Assembly: GCA_963921425.1 (NCBI GenBank)
Contig: OY992833.1
Location: 12,875,738 to 12,939,737, forward strand
Reading direction: 5' to 3'
Origin: Dryas octopetala
Taxonomy: Eukaryota; Streptophyta; Magnoliopsida; Rosales; Rosaceae
Length of the DNA: 64,000 nt
Both the position numbers and the translations under genes were made by a program. The stretch's first letter is position 1. Every line of letters begins with the position of its first letter. Of the stretch, positions 22,920 through 34,770 are shown piece after piece. The notes under the pieces were generated by a model that was given only the letters and a program-made list of their open reading frames with translations, did no database searches and had not been told where the DNA came from.

Positions 22920-25433
22920 TGTAACGACCCGACCCAAATTTTCACTAGAAATTTAAATTTTTATTCAACTATGTTTTAAGAGATTTTTTTTAAAGGATGT
23001 GGAATTGAATTTTAAAGATTTTGATATTTATTTGGAAAATAAAAAGGGTTTTGATTTAAAGTTTTGATTTATTTATTTTTGTTTTAATTTAAGCTTGACC
23101 AAAAGTTGACTTTTAAAAAGAATGGGAATTTGATTTTTGCTTCGGGTCCGTTAGATAGGTTTCGAACTCACGATTTCATAGACACGCGGCACGCGCCAAT
23201 CCGAGTTACGGTTTGAAAGATATAGGCGTTTAAAGTGAGGGGCAATTTCGTAAAATGACAAATTGGGTTTAAAAATCTGATTTTTTTTGAACTTTCTCTC
23301 TCTCTCTAGAACCTTCTCTCCCTTTCTATTTATCACCCCCGCACTCTCTCTCTCACTCTGGGTTTTTCCTCTCCCCCGCACCCTCTCCCCTGCGCCCACC
23401 AGCCCCAGCCACCCCACTCGCCATCACCGGCCACCTCTGGCCAGCCTCTGGCTCCGGCGAGCTTCCCCCAGGCGCCGACCACCCCTCCGGCCTTCTCTCT
23501 CCTCGAGTTCTCTCTCTCCCCCTTTTTTCTGTACGCGACCAGCTCAGCCTAGCCCAGCCCAGCCCGGTCAATTCCGGCCATTTCCCGACCAGCCCAGGCC
23601 ACCGGCGAGCCTCCCCCAACGCCGGCCAGCTCGCCAGCTCCTCCTCCAGTTAGCCCAGCCCCCCTTGCGCGTCGGTGCTGCTCGAAAAGGCCACACAGGG
23701 CCGTCGACTTTTCCCTCTATTTTCAGTCAATTTCACCTCAAATCTTCGAGATTCTTGGTGGATTTTTCCATTCTAGGTTGGAAGTGATTAGAGGGATCGA
23801 AAAGTGTTTCGGATTGTAATTGGAGACTAAATTTACGGTTTTCTTGTGTATATTTTTGGGCGAGACGACCGTGGTTCGTGACGATCCGGCGGAGGATCGA
23901 AGCTAGGGCTATCACTGTGAGTGGACTAACTTTTAATCTTTCTAAAATGTTTTATTTTTTTGAAAATGTTTATGGAAGTTTATAATTTAATTTATAGTTG
24001 TTTTCTAATTATTGTTTGAGAAATAAAAATCCTTGAGCTGGTTGTTTAATCTTTAATAAGTTATAAAAATCGTATCATTTTAATTATTCAGTGTTGTTGA
24101 TTTTAATTTGGGATTTGACCAATGGCAATGTTAGATTTCGGATTTCAAATGCTTTATAAGAAAGTTTTTAAAACCTAGATTTACATGTTGATGTTTCTGA
24201 GTTGTTGGACTTTGGAAAAGAATCTAGTCTCTTGTTTCATTCACGTGGTTTATTTAATAATTTGGGTATTGTCGAAAGTTTGGATTTGTTTCATGTTTAT
24301 TTGAAATAATACACTTTGGCATTTTGATTTATGTTTTGTTGGAAGGTTTCAAATATATTTTATTTCGATGAGAAAATGATTTTACGATTTGGTTATGAAA
24401 GATGGTTTTCAGACTGCCTTTTGCAGTACCCTCCAGGTTATCAGAATTGACAGGTCTTTGGGACCCATCACGGCACACATATAGGCTTTGGGCCGTGTGT
24501 CGGGATGCTTCGCCCTTTGGGGGCCGCTCTGCGTGCACGTATGACCAGGATTGCCTGCACGTGCTGATTTATTCACACGTGTGTATGGCCAGGATATTGC
24601 CTGCACGTGTTGGATTTACTCCACGCGTGTGTATGGCCAGGATATTGCCTGCACGTGTTGGATTTACTCCACGCGTGTGTATGGCCAGGATTATTCAGGG
24701 TATATAGCATGGTGGAAAATGAAATTGGTACCTTCAAGAGTGTTTTATGGATTTCAAGTGAGAAATATCTTTCGAGTTTTATAATGATTTCGATTTTATT
24801 ATGATTTTGATAAATTAAATGATTGGCTTTTGAGAAAAGTGTTTTGAGTTACCTTTTCTTTGAGTTCCTTTAGTTTTTATAATATTCTTAAAGCTTGGAA
24901 ATGATTTTAAAACTGGGGGATTTCAAAAGCAACGTGAGGTCTTAGAATTTAAATCTAGTTATAAAGGGTTTTCTGAAAAGATATTTACCTTTGATTTTCA
25001 TTTTTATTAAACTGTCCACTCACTGAGTTATCTCACCATTTTCCTATTTTTGTTCAAATTGTTCCCCCCAGGTTGTAGCTTTGGTGGAGGTCGAGCCAAA
25101 CGCGTCGAGGCATAGCATCCATTTCTCATTCCCGAACCCTGTAGGCGCCATGTTTTATTTTTGTAAAAAACATACTTTAAATGATTAGTGGCTCTGATAA
25201 CAACTCCTAAGGTTTAAGTGGGTTTTCTTTGAAATCTGTTGGGTCCGAGACCCTTTATTTGCTTGTGGTAGAGGTGGCTGAAAGAGTTAGAAGTGCTTAA
25301 CAGGTTTTGAAGTTTCTGGGTTAGTCCATTTTCAGGGGAGATTCTGCCGAATTTTCGGTAGGATTTTCCTTGATTTTGGATTCCCGCAGGACCTCTCCGG
25401 GTTTCAGGGTGGAATCCGGGTGCGGTCCTGTCA
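22920..25433 (+). mobile_element. solo LTR, 2,514 bp (TGTAACGACCC family)
   Basis: The segment starts TGTAACGACCCGACCC, ends GGTCCTGTCA and is flanked on both sides by AAGCT (22915-22919 and 25434-25438). It therefore inserted as an LTR element. No PBS, gag, pol or second LTR is present, so the interior was lost, most likely by LTR-LTR recombination. Inside are a CT-rich, proline-coding leader (about 23290-23700), a tandem repeat block (about 24540-24690), and the phrase TTTGGTGGAGGTCGAGCCAA near the 3' end that is shared with the copy at 41647-44579. The long ORFs in the CT-rich part are low-complexity and not genes. Confidence 0.88.
24540..24690 (+). repeat. three tandem units of about 53 bp inside the solo LTR
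   Basis: Units contain TGCCTGCACGTG, a TTTACTCC(A)CGCGTGTGTATG phrase and GCCAGGAT. Each unit carries a CACGTG G-box. The sister LTR at 41647 has a different GC-rich tandem array at the same relative place, so the array looks like a fast-changing regulatory module. Confidence 0.75.
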
Positions 25434-25890
25434 AAGCTCCGAGAGAAATATAATGTCAAAGTATATTTTCGGTAATTTGACAATATGGAAAAATGTCAAA
25501 TTACATTTTCGGTAAGGGCAAATGTACATTACCGAAAATGTAATGTCAAATGTAATTTTCGTTAATTTTTGAAAATATAATGTCAAATATAAGTTGACAT
25601 TTGAAAAATGTAATTTGACATTTGACAAACGTAAAATGTAATGCCAAATTTACATTTGAGATTATGCGAAAATGTAATGTCAAATTACATTTTCGGTAAT
25701 TTGACCAAGCTCCGGTAGAAAATGTAATGTCAGATCGCATAATTTCATTTTCGCATAGTATCATTACTGAAAATCACATTGCATTTTCGGTATTTCAATG
25801 ATTCAAGTTCAATGAATCATTTCCAATTATTTAAATTCAATGTCATTTTCGATGATTTAAGTTCAATGAATCATTCGAGCAGAATTGAGC
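25434..25890. repeat. TTTTCGGTAAT cluster, copy 2, right part
   Basis: Continuation of 22640-22919 after the LTR: AAGCTCCGAGAGAAA, then many AATGTAATGTCAAAT and TTTTCGGTAAT words in both orientations, grading into AATCATTTCC/ATTCAATG words near 25800-25880. Confidence 0.6.
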
Positions 25891-25999
25891 CATCACAGCC
25901 CTGTAAGTAAGTATAATATAATTAATAACATATCATGTAGGAAGTGATACGATTCATTCAATAATTTCCATCTTTCCAATTATGTATTGATTTCGATAT

Positions 26000-26187
26000 A
26001 TGATGACCATCAGCATTATTGCCTTGTTGCTTACGATCACCATAATGGGCTTTGGCTTAGTGAAAGCTGAGCTAATTCGAGTTGGCTTTTACAATGTCAC
26101 ATGTCCTCAAGCTGGACCCACAATTCGTTCAATGATTTCTAAGCTTGAAAATGGAATAAGCATTCGAAATCATCGAACGAATCGTGA
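26000..26187 (+). pseudogene. class III peroxidase first-exon fragment
   Basis: The ATG at 26000 starts a hydrophobic signal peptide (IIALLLTITIMGFGLVKA). Mature sequence ELIRVGFYNVTCPQAGPTIR follows; it is the N-terminus of a class III plant peroxidase (family pattern LxxGFYxxTCPxAE). The reading breaks up after SKLENG. At 26188 a CACTACAAAAAAA element begins. The catalytic His and the rest of the enzyme are absent. A second copy in inverted orientation lies at 26548-26683. Confidence 0.7.
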
Positions 26188-26547
26188 CACTACAAAAAAA
26201 GGGATCATTTAGTCACGACTCTTTAGTCACAATTGTTACTAATGGTATTTTTAGTCACAACCCAATACACTTAGTTGTGACTAAAACTTTGAGTTACAAA
26301 ATTTATTGTAACTAATTCAATTTTTAGTTACAAAACGTTGTCAAAAGTCAAACTTTTGGCTACGGGATTTTTAGTTACAACATTTAGTCACAAAAATAGA
26401 TTTAGAAAAAAAGATGTTGTAACTAATAATCCAATAGAAAAAAGCTTTATAGTCACAACTTTTGACAACGTTTTGTAACTAAAAATTGAATTAGTTACAA
26501 TAAATTTTGTAACTAAAAGTTTTAGTTACATAGTGCTAGAGAGTTGT
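26188..26547. mobile_element. foldback CACTA-like MITE with TTAGTCACAA repeats
   Basis: It begins CACTACAAAAAAAGGG at the left. Internally, ACTAAAACTTT, then TTACAAAATTTATTGTAAC, TAATTCAATTTTTAGTTACA and AAACGTTGTCAAAAGT at about 26280-26348 face a nearly perfect inverted copy at about 26457-26523. TTAGTCACAA and TTAGTTACAA words recur throughout. There is no CACTA-type right terminus and no ORF. I read it as a non-autonomous CACTA-like element, possibly with its right end lost. It differs from the GGCGACGAA family. Confidence 0.6.
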
Positions 26548-26683
26548 GACTAAAAGACGTATGGGTTCGGCTTGAGGACATGTGCCACTATAAAAGCCAA
26601 CCCAATTGAAGGTCAGCTTTCACTAAGCCAAAGCCTATTATGGTGATCGTAAGCAGGAGGGGAATAATGCGAATGACCATCAT
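26548..26683 (-). pseudogene. second class III peroxidase first-exon fragment, inverted
   Basis: Read leftward from 26683, MMVIRIIPLLLTITIIGFGL and VKADLQL repeat the signal peptide of the copy at 26000. A one-base slip then gives VGFYSGTCPQAEPIR near 26600-26548, again peroxidase. The two fragments point toward each other with the foldback MITE between them. About 90 bp around the start codons are alignable, with differences spread along the length, so they look like diverged paralogous first exons in inverted arrangement. Confidence 0.65.
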
Positions 26684-26699
26684 ATATCGAAATCAATTA

Positions 26700-28020
26700 C
26701 TAAAGGACTGAGAACTAAGGATGGAGTGCATGGGAGGTTTAAGAAACAAGGCAAGCAAGCAGTGCAGGTTATGCTTAGTCTTCCTCTTATATATATAGTA
26801 GAACAGTAGAAGAAGGCACGTACGTGCCAACATCCATTTACACACGTGTGTTTCATAATGCACGTAGGTATACAATACACACGTACATGTGGTTGTGATT
26901 CCAGCTTCCTAGTTTATCATGACCAATGCTAATTAATAAATGTACTTAACTAAAATGTTATTTCTAATTATGTAGATTCCTAGCACAAAAAAAAAAAAAA
27001 ATAGAAACCCACGTAAGAACTAATTTGGTCAGTATATCCTAATTGAGATCATTAACGTGCTATGGTGAGCCTATACCTGGCCTATTACGATATATGCATA
27101 TGTGTTCTGTACGTTCATCATCTCATTACCTATACATATTTTGGTCTAAGTTTGTTTTTTCTTGTAAAAGAAGGAATCCCAACTTGATCAAATAGGAACA
27201 AAATTGGCATATATTGACACATTCATAAGATCATGTTTTAATCATCTTCTTTCTGAGGTTGAACCAATTAATAGTCTCGATCAATTCTCAAATGCTAGTC
27301 CATTATAAATTAACCATAATTTAGGTTACATATATCTATATAATTAAACAGAACAGTTTTTAAATTCTAAAATTTATTTCCAGGTCCGAATGGCTGAGGT
27401 CATTTTGGCTTTCATCCAATGGTCCGTTATTTATTTTTCAAATTTACTTTCTCGCCCATGAGAATTAGTTTGCCGTCTCTCTCTCCTTAATTAAATTCCC
27501 CTTAACATTCAATTTCCTTAATTAATTTCCCCTAAATTAAGGAAATTAATTTCCCCTTTACCCCTAGTACATATATAAATGATAAGTCTTCTAATTAACT
27601 CCAATCACACTCACAACAAAGGTTTGAATTGTATTCTTTTTCTTGAAGGGTAAAAAAAAAAATTAATAAGGAAATATATATATATATATAAATCCGAAAG
27701 AATTAAGTGAAGGTAATTCCTTTTTGTTTGGTTGAGGGTAACTAGATTACTAATGTTACATTGTAATGAAGAGATCATTCTGATTACTATAGTTTGACAT
27801 TTTTTAGAAATTACACATTATGGATGATAGAGCAGAGGTAGCTGTGGAGAAGTAAGCATAGCTAGCTGTGGAGATAGGTTTTGACATTTTTGTAACTTTT
27901 TGAAATTTTCAGACGTTAGTGATGTTAAAAACGTGAGACTGGTGGCAGAGGGTGTAATTTCTAATACTTTTTATGTCCTTTTTTGTAGAGTGTATAATTT
28001 CATTAATTCATTTTAATTAG
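26700..28020. other. AT-rich intergenic region
   Basis: No coding signal. An A-run lies near 26986-27002 and a TA microsatellite at about 27675-27690. From 27330 to 27500 a segment (TTAAATTCTAAAATTTAT, CCGAATGGCTG, TTTACTTTC) resembles 5940-6080 upstream of the methyltransferase exon, so it may be a promoter-side duplicate. Confidence 0.35.
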
Positions 28021-28912
28021 TGATTTAGAATAATGAATCAATCACCACAACCAACAACCAATCACCACAATCAACAATTCCATGGCCGATCCAATTTGGC
28101 CAATTACCACTCTACCTGAGTTAATCATAATAATGAATTGGTAGTGAGGATAACCATTTTTTATTGTACAACCTGGGCTAACTACCATGCACACATTCGC
28201 CGATTGTACAATCTAGGCTACCTGCCACATACAACTATTAAGTGTACATCCGGAGCTCACTGCTACATACAATCAGCCTTAGTACCTCAGCCTACCTGGT
28301 TCATTACCTTGTATCCGGCCCACCTGGCCCACCTTGCCCACCAAGTTATATCCTCAAATCACAATAATCTTCCAACAATAATAATATATCAACCTGGCAA
28401 ATCAAATGCCTAATCATCAACTGTTAACCTCAACATAAACAATTTGCATCATTATAAGATACCTAGTGGTAATCCACAATAATCCAATTATTCACTTAAT
28501 AGGCAAAATCATCATCATTTCCATTATTAAGATTCAAGCCTAAAATTACCAATTCTAGTATACAAGCAACTAATTAGAAACAAAAAAGACAAATCACTTA
28601 CAAAAATAAGGATCAATCTACCTACAAAAGTAAGGATCTAGACAAGTTTCACCCACCTGGATTCTGAGCATTAATTCTAGTAAGCTCGTACAGCACCACC
28701 ACCACACGAGATCCACCTCGCCAGCGTTGGCTTTCCAAACGACGAAGAGAACGGTGCGAAAGAATCATAAAAGAACTGGGTCGGTTTCTATAGGTAATCA
28801 TCGACCGATCAGTTTTCCCTCACTGATCGGCTTCTAGCTTCCTCCACCAACTTCTCAAATCTTCCATCTCCATTCTTCTCCAACTTTCCTTCACGGCAGG
28901 TGCCCAACCAGC
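28020..28912 (-). repeat. antisense fragment of the TGTAACGACCC-family LTR
   Basis: Words such as CTGGCAAATCAAATGCCTAAT, TCATCAACTxTTAAC and AATAGGxxAAATCATCATCATTTCCAT match 44740-44900 in order. That second segment mirrors the sense LTR at 41647-44579. Around 28160-28330, repeated TGTACAACCTxGGCTA and CTACCATxCAC words look like a diverged tandem array. The fragment ends where another LTR starts at 28913. Confidence 0.5.
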
Positions 28913-31900
28913 TGTCGCACCCTAAACCCTAGGTATGTAACAGAGGCACCTACCTTGAATGCCCCAAAATATTAATACCAATAAACCAATATTAATCCCC
29001 TAAGAAACTTAAGATTGAGCCTTTTTGTTTAAATATAGGTCGGGTTGGATTAGAGTACTCATTACACAATAGAATCTTTTAAGAAATAATATATCAAAAT
29101 AGATATATAAAAATTAACCAACCCGCTATGGTGAAATAGTTAAATCAACATCCTAAAAGGGAATTACCAAAGTATAGACAAAACCCAATTAAGTTTACAA
29201 ACTGATTAAATTCGATGAAACATAAAGATAATGTTTGAACAAGTTTTCAATGGAAATAAACATAAAATGACCAATGGAAGGCAGGAACAGCTGAAAATCA
29301 AAAGATATGAGCAAAGAGACCTTGAGACACCTGACAAGAGATTCCAAAGCTGCGCACCCTTCAATCAAGATCTCCTCCAAGAGGCCAATCTGCATAAGAA
29401 AGTAGGGCGTAAGCATCACATAAGATCATAGCTTCCCCTCAGGGGACCCTGCTAGGTTTGAAACCTTTTTTCCAGTGAAAGATTGTTTTCCAAAACACTA
29501 AATCATTTCCACAAAACATTTGAAAACCTCAGCTGCAGCAATCTATGTAAAACATGCATAAAAACTCACAAATAACAAATACTTAGATGGTCGATACTCA
29601 TTAGGTACTACTACAGTCAGCCATATTCAAAAGAAACAGCTAACATAGTGAGAGTGCTAGGTCAATAGAGGGAAGAATTCTCAATTGAATAACTATACCA
29701 CCTGCCACCTATAAGTTATGAGCATCTGCTAGTCCAAACACACGTCATAACGTAATAACTTGATTAGGCCCTTCACAACCTTAATGATACCCCTTCTAGA
29801 AGATTTAGGGATTTGAACCCAAGGTTACTTTGATAACCCTTACTCTCAAACTCATCATAATAAACATAATCATAATAGCATGTTATAATAGTTTAAAATT
29901 ACACATACACACACAAAAGTCCATAGTCATGAATGTAGGATAAATCCCTCTACTTAGAATCCAATTCTTTTCACGTATTCTTTTCCATAGCCTTCCACAT
30001 TCGCGTACGGTCCTATCTTGGCAACTTAGGAATCAACACCTCGGTAACTAGTCAAATTAGTAACCTTAACCTCTTAATGATTTGGGCAACTGGGAAATCC
30101 AAGAAAAAGAATTTTCAAAAAGAGAAAACAAATTCTAAGCTAGTTAGGGGACGACAACAAATAAGGAAAAATGGTATGACCTTTCCTTTAGTCACACGTC
30201 ACTAGTTACTAGTCCTAAGTGGACCAAACTCTACTCTTTCGAAGCTAGTTAAGGTTTTACAATTTTCAAGTTTTATCTTAAAGTCAAACCACTTCACTAA
30301 TTGCTTTAAGTCAAAGCAATTCCACAAATTAATTTAGATTAAACCAACTTAATTTCTACAAAAGAAACTTGCTAAACCTAGCATGCTATTAACCTTTAAA
30401 TAAGCAATTAAATCTCCAAATAAAATTAGACATGCTTAATTAATAAATAAATCTTACTTACTTAACTAAGCATGCAAACCTAAAGTTAAAGCCTAAAAAT
30501 AAATAAAAAAGATTAAAACACTTACTCGGTTGTAGACCTCCTTTGCTAGACTTCAACCTTTGGACTCTTCTTAGAGCTTGCTTTTCAAAAGAAAAACTTT
30601 TGATCGTACTATGAGAATTTTCTTCTTTTTCGGTTTGTCTCTTCTTGAGAGACTCCCAAATAAACCAATGAGTGAGTATCTCAAACTTCACTTGGTGGTG
30701 CAATGAAAATGAGTGACAAGAATCTTTATTTATAGGCACTAGAGGGTGGAAAGAAGTTGTAAGTTTTTAATATGAGACAAAACACCTAAAAACACACTCA
30801 CAAGAGGGTAAAACTCTAATTAGGTCAAGAGGAAATCGGCCAATAACCCATTTTTTGAGGAAAAACACGCGGGTCAGCCCGAATAGAAAACACGCGGGTC
30901 AAGAGGACCCGGTTGGCTTTGACTGGTCCATTATAAGGATTGACGGCTGAGATCAAAGGGCTTTAATGAAGTGGAACGGCTCAGATTAAAACACACAGAT
31001 TGATCCAGTGTGGCGCTTCCTATTGTGAGTACGTGAGCTCACTTAACTCAGCGCCTTTGTGGCTCCACGTTAGCATGCGGGTCCAATGACAACGCGCCAC
31101 GTGTGCGCTGTTAGTCCAATCAGCAACTTTAATTCTTTTTCCTATTTTCAATTTTCTCCAAACTTTGTAAATTCACCAAAAAGAGCTCGGGACTCCAAAT
31201 AATTCTCTAGAAAATTAGAATTAAATACCAAATCCCAATAATTTTTTTGTATAGGATGAAGATCATATAATATTTCAATTTAACTATCAAACTTAAATGT
31301 AGTTTTTTAGATTAGGTCACAAATATATTGGCCTCTTTGATTTGAGCCTTTTCCATTTGACATTTGTCCTTTGGTCTACATATGATGGTTGTTAGTTAAC
31401 ATTTATAAGGTTTTGACAAAATTGCCCTCAAGGCTTTTATATTATTTTGAAAATTTGCTAATGTAGTCTCAACTTCACATTTTATTAGCAATCTCAACTT
31501 CATATTTAGTTGTGACTGTACGACATTCACAACTTTAAATTTAGTTGTGATTGAACGACAGTCACATCTAAGTTGTGAGACAGTCACAATTAAGTTGTGA
31601 CTTAATTAAATTCTTTTTAGAGAAATTACACTACAATATAGTATAAATAGAGATCAAAACAATACTTTTACTCAAAATAATACAAAGTATAGTGGTGTAA
31701 GTTGTCTCTTTCAATTTATCAAGACAGTCACAGTTAAGTTGTGACTGGATTGATTTATTTTTTTTAATACAATATAGTATAAATTAATGTAATATTTGTG
31801 ATGTAATATTATTTTTATTTTTTTATTATACGTGGTGGCATGTGATGTAATATTTGTAAATTCTAATACCTTTTACTTTATTATTTTGTTTGACTTTTTA

Positions 31901-32547
31901 ACTAATACCTAATCTAAAATGCTATTTAATTTTAGTACCTAAACTAAAAAGTTATTAAAATTTAGTAGTTAAAATCAATAGACCTATAATTCTCCGAAAA
32001 TCCTATGGACTCGTCTCAATGAGTACTAATTTACTATAGCCTTAAAACAACAATTTGTCCTCCAAAAAAATTAAGGACAATTCAACTCCTATGAATTTAA
32101 TTCCCAAAAATTAAATCCAACATGGTAAACACCAAACTTGTGTACAAGGTACTAGAGCTCAACTCTAAACAACTAATGGTACAAGTTAATTACACAAAAG
32201 ACAAAGGAAGCTCTATTTCCTTTAAGAAACTTTAAGTTTCTAAGTACAAAAGAGTTTTTGAAAAACACGTGTTAACACAAGATATGATGAAAAATTCGGG
32301 TTGCTACATACCAACTATCAACATCCCAACCGATAGATCAAAAAGTGATCAACAGTTGAGATCTAGCTACCTCAACCACTTCCAACTTCAACAACTCGCC
32401 AAAAATACTATCAGACACCCAATAATGTCCCGAAAAATGCTACAGACTTGTAGCGAAGAATATTATTTTCCTATTGTCTCAAAACCAACCTTTGAAAATA
32501 GAATTCATAACTCAAAAATAAACACGAAAAATTTCCGGGACCTCACA
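28913..32547 (-). mobile_element. antisense LTR related to the 13516-19359 element, with insertions
   Basis: The left edge TGTCGCACCCTAAACCCTAG plus TAACAGAGGCACCTA mirrors the LTR end CTGTTACGTACCCGGGTTTC. The right edge AAATTTCCGGGACCTCACA mirrors the LTR start TGTGAGACCCGGAAATTTT. Between them CCCCTCAGGGGACCCTGCTAGG mirrors the AGCAGGGAGTTCCCTGAGGG part, and TATAAATA is readable on the minus strand near 30730. At 3,635 bp it is about 1 kb longer than its relative. Part of the excess is an insert of about 31250-31990 with TTAGTTGTGACT words. Flanking pentamers (CCAGC, TTATA) do not match, so one side has been deleted or rearranged. No genes inside. Confidence 0.65.
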
Positions 32548-32666
32548 TTATATGATATCATTGATCAAATATCTTGTATTCTACAAGGTGTACCCCATGA
32601 TAATGACATGCCCTGTTCAAGATTAGCATCAAGTATAATATGGATCATTGTAGTTAAGTTTGGTAG

Positions 32667-32698
<32 letters not shown>

Positions 32699-32914
32699 AA
32701 GATTAGAGAGTTATACATATACTTTCACCCACCCTATTTACAACGTCTACAGATGATCAATCACAACCCTTACCTTCCCCCAACTAATTTTGTAAGTCAC
32801 TAATTAATTAATTAATTAAGATGATTTTAACAAAGTAGGGCTGCTAATTTGAAAAATAAATAACAAAATTAGTTAAATTAATCTCATGATATATATATAT
32901 ATATATATATGCAG
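32548..32914. other. non-LTR flank with a (TA)n(TG)n microsatellite
   Basis: Host-like DNA with a TA/TG microsatellite at 32668-32697 and another TA run at 32889-32910. No coding signal until 32915. Confidence 0.35.
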
Positions 32915-33022
32915 GTTAATGGTCCTGATCCATGCTATGACGATTATGTGAGTTATCCAAATCTTGCAGAGGTGCAAGCAGTTCTTCGATCATGTCAAAG
33001 GAGGATATATAATACTCAGTAA
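32915..33022 (+). pseudogene. possible serine carboxypeptidase-like exon remnant
   Basis: After a GCAG acceptor, 35 codons read VNGPDPCYDDYVSYPNLAEV, then QAVLRSCQRRIYNTQ and stop. The block DPCxDDYVxxxxNxxxVQxAL is the pattern of plant serine carboxypeptidase-like proteins just before the region with the catalytic Asp. Here the N-R-P-E positions are altered and no neighbouring exons are seen. I infer an isolated exon remnant. The assignment rests on one short block. Confidence 0.4.
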
Positions 33023-34770
33023 AGGAGGTAATATTATCAGTCCTATTCGTTGTACTTTTGAAGTAGGGGGATCTTAATTCATGGTTGTACGTTCTACCCA
33101 AAAAATAAAAATTGAAAACATGCATCATACAATTTGAATTTTTTTTGCTTACCTTTGCATTAGTAGAATTCTCTTCGATGTCCATTTGATTATTAATCAC
33201 CCAAAAACAGTATAATCAAACGATTAATGATATGAGAAAATAAGAGAAGAAGATTATAAGATTTATGGAGTTTAGATCGTTATAATCTTATAATGATATC
33301 GGTCGACATTTCAGAATGTTGGCCGATATTTTGAACACTGCAGGTATCAAAGCACCTCAACCCCATGTATTTGGCAAATTAGAAGTAAGAAAATGATAAA
33401 CTCCCCAGAAAACAACTCTGAATGGAAAGTAATCTAAGCTTATAAAGCAGTTCTCACACCCACAAACCATACTCTTCTGCACTATCCAAATACTGTAGAA
33501 TCAAAATCCCAATTGGTTACAAGCAATCAAAAATATGAGAACAAATACTATATATAGACCACTCCACCTAACGACTTAAGTTGATTGGTTGTATTTTTAT
33601 TTGTTACTTATTTATTGTGGTATCGTTTTGATTAGTCTCGCCACATATTACGCCTGACCTCAAGCCCAACTTCATTATAAGAGAAAGGGGGAATATTCAA
33701 TCTTGGTTTATATAGCTAGACTTTTCTTGTATGTGTAGCTGACTTTTCTTGTTGAACAAAACTGGTCTTGCTTGTATTTCCTGCAGAATTAGCTGATGCA
33801 TGTGTATATGCTGTAAACATGAAAAAGACAGCAGGATCTTGCTTGTGTATCTGCTGGTTTTAGCTAAATTAGCTAAAGACAGCAGGGGATTGATTGTGTA
33901 TATGCACAAGGCGTACTGTTTGTCTGTATGCTGGTTGTAGCTAAATTAGCTAATGCATGTATCATTGAAAAAAAAAACAGCAGGAAATTGATTCTCTGCA
34001 TGGAAGGTGATTTTGTGAAATAAAGCCCACATGTTTAGTCTATAGGTTCATTAATTTACTTTCATTTTTATACATTCTCTATTCTTTTTACATTGTGGAA
34101 GCTCATATTGGAATTCGAGATAAGCTACAGTTCTTGAAGACTTGCATGAAAGAGAGTGATCTTCATTATGTTATGTACTAGGTTATTTTCTGGATTTTAT
34201 AATTTTTTGTTCTAGTTAATTTGGGTTCATTTTACAATTCATATGGTATATGCCAGCAACTCTAATGTCATATTATCATATATATATATATATATATATG
34301 TCCTGGGAAAAGGCTTAGGTTTTTTTTTTTTTTTAATAATTTTATTTTGTTTACTGCTTTAATCAACAATTTTTACCAAAAAACCGAAAATGACCAAAAA
34401 TTTACAGAAAAAACCAAAGGATCGAAAATACCGAATAACCAAAACATCTGAAATTTACCTAATACATCGATTCGGTAATCGGCATTGAAAGTTGATTACC
34501 GAAATTTTCAGTTTTCGGATCAGTAAGCCCATTTACCAAACCGAACTGACTGATGGGCAGCCCTAAAAATTAGTCACAGACTCAGAAGTAACAAAAACTC
34601 TGCAGCCAACTGATTCTGTTACATAATTATTTAGTTCTTCCATTTCATTCTATTTATACCTTCCATTTGAACGATTATTTGCTGTACGCTGTTTGGCAAA
34701 TTGCCTCCCTGAATTACTTCATTTGAGTGTGTGGATTGAGATTGGGATTTTTGTTTAGGTAAAGAAGAAG
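33023..34770. other. intergenic region with simple and dispersed repeats
   Basis: From 33700 to 33985, imperfect repeats of TAGCTAAATTAGCTAA, GACAGCAGG and TTGTGTATxTGCTGG recur three times. A TA run lies at 34280-34298. From 34375 to 34565, lines of ACCGAAAATxACC ending in ACTGATGGGCAGCCCT look like a dispersed repeat common in plants. No gene recognised. Confidence 0.45.

Noticed and set aside
23287-23787. 166-codon proline-rich open frame
   Set aside because: It lies in the CT-rich leader of a solo LTR and is low-complexity, with an equally open frame on the other strand. There is no domain.
30458-30739. 93-codon minus-strand frame
   Set aside because: It lies just downstream of the minus-strand TATA box within an antisense LTR, so it is leader sequence of a dead element.
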